A stretch of DNA of 64,000 nt from Pseudomonas sp. p1(2021b) (GTDB lineage: Bacteria > Pseudomonadota > Gammaproteobacteria > Pseudomonadales > Pseudomonadaceae): assembly GCF_020151015.1 (NCBI RefSeq), contig NZ_CP083746.1:1-64000 (forward strand), read 5' to 3'. Position numbers and translations under genes: made by a program. Below the pieces are notes generated by a model. The model worked only from the letters and a program-made list of their open reading frames with translations, made no database searches and was not told where the DNA came from. Each line of letters opens with the position of its first letter. The stretch's first letter is position 1. This document shows positions 59,042-64,000 of this stretch, one piece after another.

Positions 59042-59083
59042 TGCCATTTTGCCATCACTTCTCAGTGGCATGAAAGTGCCATC
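59042..59083. promoter_or_regulatory. TGCCAT repeats upstream of the CHASE2 operon
   Basis: The 42 bp directly upstream of the CHASE2 gene contain three copies of (T)TGCCAT and one inverted TGGCAT: 59042, 59050 and 59077, and 59066-59071. The last two form TGGCA-TGAAAG-TGCCA. This is a plausible operator array for an unidentified regulator. Confidence 0.4.
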
Positions 59084-59166
59084 AGTCTGGTCTTGACGGC
59101 CCCGTCCCTGGGCCGAGGATTTAAGGGCTACAGGCCACGCCCGGTCCGTGACCCGTACATGTCATT

Positions 59167-59808
59167 TCAAGCCAGTTGGCCGAGCTCCACGCCCAGTTGA
59201 CGGGATAGGCATGGCCAGCGCTTCCAGGCGGCGCCGGTCTCGGGGCTGCAGAGTTTCTCCCGGTAGGCTTCCACCGACTCGACGGCGAAGCTTTCGTCGT
59301 CAAGCATTTGGTCCACCGAGTGGTGCACCACTTCATCGAGCTGGTTGGCGAAGGTTTCGCCGATCAGCTGATGGGCGATCAGGTTGGCCACGGTCGTATC
59401 CACCGGGATCAGCGGCTGCTGGAAGTGGCGGATGTACAGGTCGTTGACTTCTTCGACCAGGCGATGGGCCAGGTAGGCTTCGTCCAGCAGGCAATCCAGG
59501 CCGACATGGCCTTGCATGACGCTGGGCGGTTGCAGGAAATAGGTTTCGGCGATTTTCAGCACGGGCTTGATCTGTGACTCGATGCCAGCTTCGCGGGCCA
59601 CGTCATGGGCGGCCTCCAGCAGCTCCGGAACCTGGTCGATGTAGGCGCTGACGAAACGCGCCAAGGTACCCTGGGCATCCTGCTCGGGCAGATGGATCGA
59701 AGGATGCAGATGCGGCAGTTGTTGTTCCAGACGCTGTTTCAGTTGGCCGGTCTGGCCCTCGTGTTGATGGGCGTGGGTGATCTGCTCGCGGACAGCAGCG
59801 ATGTTCAT
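59167..59808 (-). CDS. Conserved hypothetical protein upstream of the cox operon
   Basis: This 213-residue protein is soluble, mostly helical, with no signal peptide and no motif that I recognise. It starts MNIAAVREQITHAHQHEGQTGQLKQRLEQQLPHLHPSIHLPEQDAQGTL; the body is rich in His, Gln and Glu (AHRLVEEVNDLYIRHF, LIAHQLIGETFANQLDEVVHHSVDQML). GGAG lies 7 bases before the ATG. A gene of this kind is found next to the caa3 oxidase genes in other Pseudomonas, so a link to respiration is possible but unproved. Confidence 0.8.
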   Translation of the reverse strand: MNIAAVREQITHAHQHEGQTGQLKQRLEQQLPHLHPSIHLPEQDAQGTLARFVSAYIDQVPELLEAAHDVAREAGIESQIKPVLKIAETYFLQPPSVMQGHVGLDCLLDEAYLAHRLVEEVNDLYIRHFQQPLIPVDTTVANLIAHQLIGETFANQLDEVVHHSVDQMLDDESFAVESVEAYREKLCSPETGAAWKRWPCLSRQLGVELGQLA

Positions 59809-60184
59809 GACAACTCCAGGGACAAGGCGTTACAAACGGAAGACACTAAATTAGCTCGGTTGTGAGAATGCCTAAGACGCATTTGTTATAACCCTGAGGC
59901 ACGTTTGCCAGTGTGGTTATATCAATGTGCCATCATTTTGCTCCGCCCCAGTAACCATAAGGCTTTCAAACGATTGCGTGAATCGATGAAGTTGATTTCA
60001 TGGCGGTCGTTGCGTGCCGTTGGTCGCTGTCTATACTCCCGGTGAACGTGATTCGTTGATGAGGCCCGACTGCCGTTTGCAGGGGCTCGGTCGTCGAAGT
60101 CAGGCAGTCTTGGCCACCCACCCCTCCTTAGCCGTAAGGTCGTCCACGCCTCCGGGACAACAAGAACGATAAGGGGAACCCGCA
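59809..60184. other. Intergenic region upstream of coxB
   Basis: These 376 bp separate the divergent hypothetical gene and the cox operon. They contain an inverted repeat TATAACC-N21-GGTTATA (59887-59921) and a spaced GACTGCC...GGCAGTC pair (about 60069-60110). Promoters for both directions should be here; no sigma-70 pair could be fixed with confidence. No gene seen. Confidence 0.5.
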
Positions 60185-61312
60185 ATGATGCGACATCCAC
60201 ATGTCTGGATGGGCCTCCTGTTGTGGTTGGTGTTTGGCCAGGCCCATGCCGCCTGGACCGTGAACATGGCACCGGGGGCGACGGACGTTTCCAACGCCGT
60301 GTTCGACCTGCACATGACCATCTTCTGGATCTGCGTGGTCATCGGCATCGTCGTGTTCGGTGCGATGTTCTGGTCGATGGTCATCCACCGCCGCTCCACG
60401 GGCCAGGAGCCTGCGCATTTCCACGAGCACACCTGGGTGGAAATCCTCTGGACCGTGGTTCCCTTCCTGATTCTCGTGGCCATGGCCATTCCGGCCACCA
60501 AGACCCTCATCGACATCTACGATGCCAGCGAGTCGGACATCGATATCCAGGTTACCGGCTACCAGTGGAAGTGGCACTACAAGTACCTGGGCCAGGACGT
60601 GGAGTTCTTCAGCAACCTGGCCACGCCCACCGAACAGATCCATAACAAGGCCCCCAAGGACGAGCACTACCTGCTCGAAGTCGACCAGCCGCTGGTACTG
60701 CCGGTCGGCGCCAAGGTGCGTTTCCTGGTGACCGCCGCCGATGTCATCCACTCCTGGTGGGTGCCGGCTTTCGCGGTCAAGCGTGACGCTATCCCCGGCT
60801 TCGTCAACGAGGCCTGGACGCGTATCGAGAAGCCCGGCATCTACCGCGGCCAGTGCACCGAGCTGTGCGGCAAGGACCACGGTTTCATGCCGGTGGTGGT
60901 CGAGGTCAAGTCCAAGGCCGACTACGACACCTGGCTCGGCGAGCGCAAGGCCGAGGCGGCCAAGCTCAAGGAGCTGACCAGCAAGGAGTGGACCCTTGAA
61001 GAGCTGGTCGAACGAGGCGACAAGGTCTACCACACCACCTGCGTGTCCTGTCACCAGGCCGAAGGCCAGGGCCTGCCACCGATGTTCCCGGCGCTCAAGG
61101 GCTCGAAGATCGCCACCGGGCCCAAGGAAGACCACCTGAGCGTGGTGTTCCATGGCCGGCCCGGCACTGCCATGGCCGCATTCGGCAAGCAGCTGTCGGA
61201 AGTCGACATCGCCGCCGTGGTGACCTACGAGCGCAACGCCTGGGGCAACAACAAGGGTGACATGGTCACGCCGAAGGACGTGCTGGCGCTCAAGCAGGCA
61301 GAAGGCCAATGA
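60185..61312 (+). CDS. coxB: Cytochrome c oxidase subunit II with fused cytochrome c (caa3 type)
   Basis: This subunit of 375 residues accepts electrons from cytochrome c. It has a signal/first helix, two membrane segments (TIFWICVVIGIVVFGAMFW and EILWTVVPFLILVAMAIP), the CuA site QCTELCGKDHGFMP near residue 223, and a C-terminal cytochrome c domain with CVSCH near residue 285 and a distal methionine in the PGTAMAAFGKQLS region. The fused haem makes this a caa3-type oxidase. It is the first gene of the cox operon. Confidence 0.96.
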   Translation: MMRHPHVWMGLLLWLVFGQAHAAWTVNMAPGATDVSNAVFDLHMTIFWICVVIGIVVFGAMFWSMVIHRRSTGQEPAHFHEHTWVEILWTVVPFLILVAMAIPATKTLIDIYDASESDIDIQVTGYQWKWHYKYLGQDVEFFSNLATPTEQIHNKAPKDEHYLLEVDQPLVLPVGAKVRFLVTAADVIHSWWVPAFAVKRDAIPGFVNEAWTRIEKPGIYRGQCTELCGKDHGFMPVVVEVKSKADYDTWLGERKAEAAKLKELTSKEWTLEELVERGDKVYHTTCVSCHQAEGQGLPPMFPALKGSKIATGPKEDHLSVVFHGRPGTAMAAFGKQLSEVDIAAVVTYERNAWGNNKGDMVTPKDVLALKQAEGQ

Positions 61313-61364
61313 ACCGGGCCGAAGGGTGTTCCCACGCCAGCCACCGGATTGCAGGAGACAGGAC

Positions 61365-62954
61365 ATGAGTGCAGTGATCGACGACCACGCCCAAGGCCAC
61401 GACCATGCCCACGGCCCGGCCAAGGGCTTGATGCGCTGGGTGCTGACCACCAACCATAAGGACATCGGCACGATGTACCTGTGGTTCGCCTTCACCATGT
61501 TCCTGCTTGGCGGCTCCTTCGCCATGGTGATCCGTGCCGAGCTGTTCCAGCCCGGGCTGCAGATCGTGGAACCAGCGTTCTTCAACCAGATGACCACCAT
61601 GCACGGCCTGATCATGGTGTTCGGTGCCGTGATGCCGGCCTTCGTCGGCCTCGCCAACTGGATGATCCCGCTGATGATCGGCGCGCCGGACATGGCCCTG
61701 CCACGGATGAACAACTTCAGCTTCTGGTTGCTGCCGGCGGCCTTCCTGCTGCTGGTCTCGACCCTGTTCAGCCCCGGCGGCGGGCCGAACTTCGGCTGGA
61801 CCTTCTACGCCCCGCTGTCGACCACCTATGCTCCGGCCAGCGTGACCTTCTTCATATTCGCCATCCACCTGATGGGCATCAGCTCGATCATGGGCGCCAT
61901 CAACGTGATCGCCACTGTACTCAACCTGCGCGCACCTGGCATGACCTTGATGAAGATGCCGCTGTTCGTCTGGACCTGGCTGATCACCGCGTTCCTGTTG
62001 ATCGCGGTGATGCCGGTGCTGGCCGGCGTGGTGACCATGATGTTGATGGACATCCATTTCGGCACCAGCTTCTTCAGCGCGGCCGGGGGCGGTGACCCGG
62101 TGTTGTTCCAGCATGTGTTCTGGTTCTTCGGTCACCCCGAGGTGTACATCATGATCCTGCCGGCGTTCGGTGCGGTCAGCTCGATCATTCCGGCGTTCTC
62201 GCGCAAGCCGCTGTTCGGCTACACCTCGATGGTCTATGCCACCGGCGCCATTGCCTTCCTGTCGTTCATCGTCTGGGCTCACCACATGTTCGTGGTCGGC
62301 ATTCCGGTGGTGGGCGAGCTGTTCTTCATGTACGCCACCATGCTGATCGCCGTACCTACAGGGGTGAAGGTGTTCAACTGGGTCAGCACCATGTGGCAGG
62401 GCTCGCTGACCTTCGAGGCGCCGATGCTGTTCGCCATCGCCTTCGTCATCCTGTTCACCATCGGTGGGTTCTCCGGCCTGATGCTGGCCATCGCCCCGGC
62501 GGACTTCCAATACCACGACACCTATTTCGTGGTCGCCCACTTCCACTACGTGCTGGTGCCGGGGGCGATCTTCGGCATCTTCGCCTCGGCCTACTACTGG
62601 TTGCCGAAATGGACCGGGCACATGTACGACGAAACCCTGGCCAAGCTGCATTTCTGGCTGTCGTTCATCGGCATGAACCTGGCCTTCTTCCCCATGCACT
62701 TCGTGGGGCTGGCCGGCATGCCGAGGCGCATTCCGGACTACAACCTGCAGTTCGCCGACTTCAACATGGTGTCCTCGATCGGTGCCTTCATGTTCGGCGC
62801 CACGCAGATCTTCTTCCTGTTCATCGTCATCAAGTGCATCCGCGGTGGCGCGCCGGCACCGGCCAAGCCCTGGGATGGCGCCGACGGGCTGGAATGGTCG
62901 GTGCCTTCGCCGGCGCCCTACCACACCTTCCAGACCCCGCCGGAAGTGAAGTAG
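61365..62954 (+). CDS. coxA: Cytochrome c oxidase subunit I
   Basis: This is the catalytic subunit (529 residues) with haem a, haem a3 and CuB; it reduces oxygen and pumps protons. Twelve membrane helices, the TTMHGLIMVFGAVMPAF haem a ligand region, WFFGHPEVYIMILPAFG with the His-Tyr cofactor, and YHDTYFVVAHFHYVL with the haem ligands are visible. The ATG at 61365 follows AGGAGACAGG. The N-terminus is rich in His (DDHAQGHDHAHGP). Confidence 0.98.
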   Translation: MSAVIDDHAQGHDHAHGPAKGLMRWVLTTNHKDIGTMYLWFAFTMFLLGGSFAMVIRAELFQPGLQIVEPAFFNQMTTMHGLIMVFGAVMPAFVGLANWMIPLMIGAPDMALPRMNNFSFWLLPAAFLLLVSTLFSPGGGPNFGWTFYAPLSTTYAPASVTFFIFAIHLMGISSIMGAINVIATVLNLRAPGMTLMKMPLFVWTWLITAFLLIAVMPVLAGVVTMMLMDIHFGTSFFSAAGGGDPVLFQHVFWFFGHPEVYIMILPAFGAVSSIIPAFSRKPLFGYTSMVYATGAIAFLSFIVWAHHMFVVGIPVVGELFFMYATMLIAVPTGVKVFNWVSTMWQGSLTFEAPMLFAIAFVILFTIGGFSGLMLAIAPADFQYHDTYFVVAHFHYVLVPGAIFGIFASAYYWLPKWTGHMYDETLAKLHFWLSFIGMNLAFFPMHFVGLAGMPRRIPDYNLQFADFNMVSSIGAFMFGATQIFFLFIVIKCIRGGAPAPAKPWDGADGLEWSVPSPAPYHTFQTPPEVK

Positions 62955-62964
62955 GGCCCGGGCT

Positions 62965-63531
62965 ATGAACGGCCTCTCGCTCAAGCGCCTGGTCACGCGC
63001 CTGTTGATGCTGACGGTGGTGATGTTCGCCTTCGGCTTCGCCCTGGTGCCGATCTACGACGTGATGTGCAAGGCGTTCGGCATCAACGGCAAGACCGGCG
63101 GGCAGTACGAGGGCAGCCAGGTCAGCGACCTGACGCGCACGGTGCGGGTGCAGTTCATGTCGACCAATGCCAGCGACATGGTCTGGGAGTTCCATTCCAC
63201 CGCCGACCAGTTGGAAGTCAACCCGGGAGCGGTCAACCAGATGGTTTTCATCGCCCGCAACCCGACCGACAAGCCCATGAGCGCCCAGGCGATCCCCAGC
63301 ATCACCCCGGCCGAGGCCGCGGCGTACTTCCACAAGACCGAATGCTTCTGCTTCACCCAGCAGGTGCTGCAGCCTGGCGAACGCATCGAGATGCCGGTGC
63401 GGTTCATCGTCGACCGCGACCTGCCGGCCAGTGTGAAGCACCTGACACTGGCCTACACCTTGTTCGACATCACCGCTCGCCACCCGCCGGTCGCCCATGT
63501 CGCGGCCCAGGACGACCAGGGCGCCCGTTAA
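62965..63531 (+). CDS. ctaG: Cytochrome c oxidase assembly protein Cox11/CtaG
   Basis: Cox11 delivers copper to the CuB site of subunit I. The 188-residue protein has one N-terminal membrane helix (LLMLTVVMFAFGFALVPIYDVMCKAFG) and a periplasmic Ig-like domain with the copper-binding CFCFTQQ motif near residue 129. It starts 10 bp after coxA and lies between coxA and coxC, as usual in proteobacteria. Confidence 0.96.
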   Translation: MNGLSLKRLVTRLLMLTVVMFAFGFALVPIYDVMCKAFGINGKTGGQYEGSQVSDLTRTVRVQFMSTNASDMVWEFHSTADQLEVNPGAVNQMVFIARNPTDKPMSAQAIPSITPAEAAAYFHKTECFCFTQQVLQPGERIEMPVRFIVDRDLPASVKHLTLAYTLFDITARHPPVAHVAAQDDQGAR

Positions 63532-63547
63532 GGGAAGGAGAACAGCA

Positions 63548-64000
63548 ATGGCAAGTCACGAGCACTACTACGTCCCGGCGCAGAGCAAGTGGCCGATCAT
63601 CGCGACGATCGGCATGTTCATCACGGTGTTCGGCCTGGGTACCTGGTTCAACGACCTCAAGGCCGGCCACCCCGAGTCCCATGGGCCGCTGATCTTCTTC
63701 ATCGGTGCGCTGTTCCTGGCCTACATGCTGTTCGGCTGGTTCGGTGCGGTGGTCAAGGAGAGCCGTGCCGGGCTGTACAGCGCACAGATGGACCGCTCGT
63801 TCCGCTGGGGCATGAGCTGGTTCATCTTCTCCGAGGTGATGTTCTTCCTGGCGTTCTTCGGCGCGCTGTTCTACGTACGGGTGCTGGCCGGACCCTGGCT
63901 GGGTGGCGAGGGGCACAAGGGCATCGCCCATATGCTCTGGCCGACGTTCGAGTTCGCCTGGCCGCTGCTGCACACGCCGGACCCGAAACTGTTCCCGCCA
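63548..64000 (+). CDS. coxC: Cytochrome c oxidase subunit III (3' end beyond the window)
   Basis: Subunit III stabilises the oxidase core. The reading frame starts at ATG 63548 (MASHEHYYVPAQSKWPIIATIG; AAGGAG upstream) and remains open for 151 codons to the window end. Four membrane segments are visible, including GMSWFIFSEVMFFLAFFGALFYVRV, the family's most conserved block. The gene is cut by the window, not broken. Confidence 0.95.
   Translation, partial: MASHEHYYVPAQSKWPIIATIGMFITVFGLGTWFNDLKAGHPESHGPLIFFIGALFLAYMLFGWFGAVVKESRAGLYSAQMDRSFRWGMSWFIFSEVMFFLAFFGALFYVRVLAGPWLGGEGHKGIAHMLWPTFEFAWPLLHTPDPKLFPP

Noticed and set aside
59060..59085. Sigma-54 promoter upstream of the CHASE2 gene
   Set aside because: TGGCAC and a GC occur, but the spacing between GG and GC is 9 or 12 bases instead of 10.
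60128..62996. Long minus-strand frames opposite coxB and coxA
   Set aside because: The translations are His/Asp/Gln-rich shadows; coxB and coxA are beyond doubt on the plus strand.

Overview
The window is a high-GC, gene-dense stretch of chromosome from a fluorescent Pseudomonas, most probably a member of the Pseudomonas putida group. It begins nine or so codons inside dnaA and runs away from the replication origin. The evidence is the order dnaA-dnaN-recF-gyrB, the block plsC-gmhB-glyS-glyQ-tag-lauroyltransferase-trkA-rsmB-fmt-def-dprA-tsaC-qor-hemF-aroE, divergent trpI/trpBA, a caa3-type cytochrome oxidase operon, ParB parS sites of the Pseudomonas type, and many REP elements of the kind found in P. 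putida. No rRNA, tRNA, CRISPR array, prophage or insertion sequence was seen.

Layout. 1-6.2 kb: replication genes with two parS sites inside recF and a third just after the gyrB terminator. 6.3-10.8 kb: a sulfide/persulfide oxidation module (FisR-type sigma-54 activator diverging from persulfide dioxygenase, sulfide:quinone oxidoreductase and a TauE/SafE exporter). 10.8-15.4 kb: an uncharacterised LysR / GMC oxidoreductase / MHS-type transporter cluster. 15.6-31.2 kb: housekeeping genes for envelope lipids, heptose, glycyl-tRNA, DNA repair, potassium uptake, rRNA methylation, N-formylation/deformylation, haem and shikimate. 31.3-36.5 kb: a choline-O-sulfate cluster (LysR regulator diverging from betC, a choline-type binding protein and a SulP transporter). 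37.6-40.6 kb: tryptophan synthase and its activator TrpI. 40.6-47.2 kb: small stress and envelope proteins (DUF883, dodecin, two DUF1161 proteins, OsmC, two sister lipoproteins, a lipoprotein aminopeptidase, a HAD phosphatase, a gamma carbonic anhydrase). 47.3-51.8 kb: oligopeptidase A, a zinc-ribbon protein and a second, diverged M3 peptidase. 51.8-55.6 kb: an SOS-box radical SAM gene and a beta-carbonic anhydrase followed by a SulP transporter. 55.7-59.0 kb: an operon encoding a CHASE2 membrane sensor without an output domain, a small secreted protein and an M48 lipoprotein peptidase. 60.2 kb to the end: coxB-coxA-cox11-coxC, the last cut by the window end.

The accessory pieces most worth following are the CHASE2/small protein/M48 operon, the extra M3 peptidase, the transporter with a large periplasmic insertion, and the unusual density of exact DnaA boxes, all in the first 34 kb. 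Regulatory sites could be proposed for FisR, LexA, TrpI, the choline-sulfate LysR regulator and an AlgU-type sigma factor; these rest on pattern recognition only.
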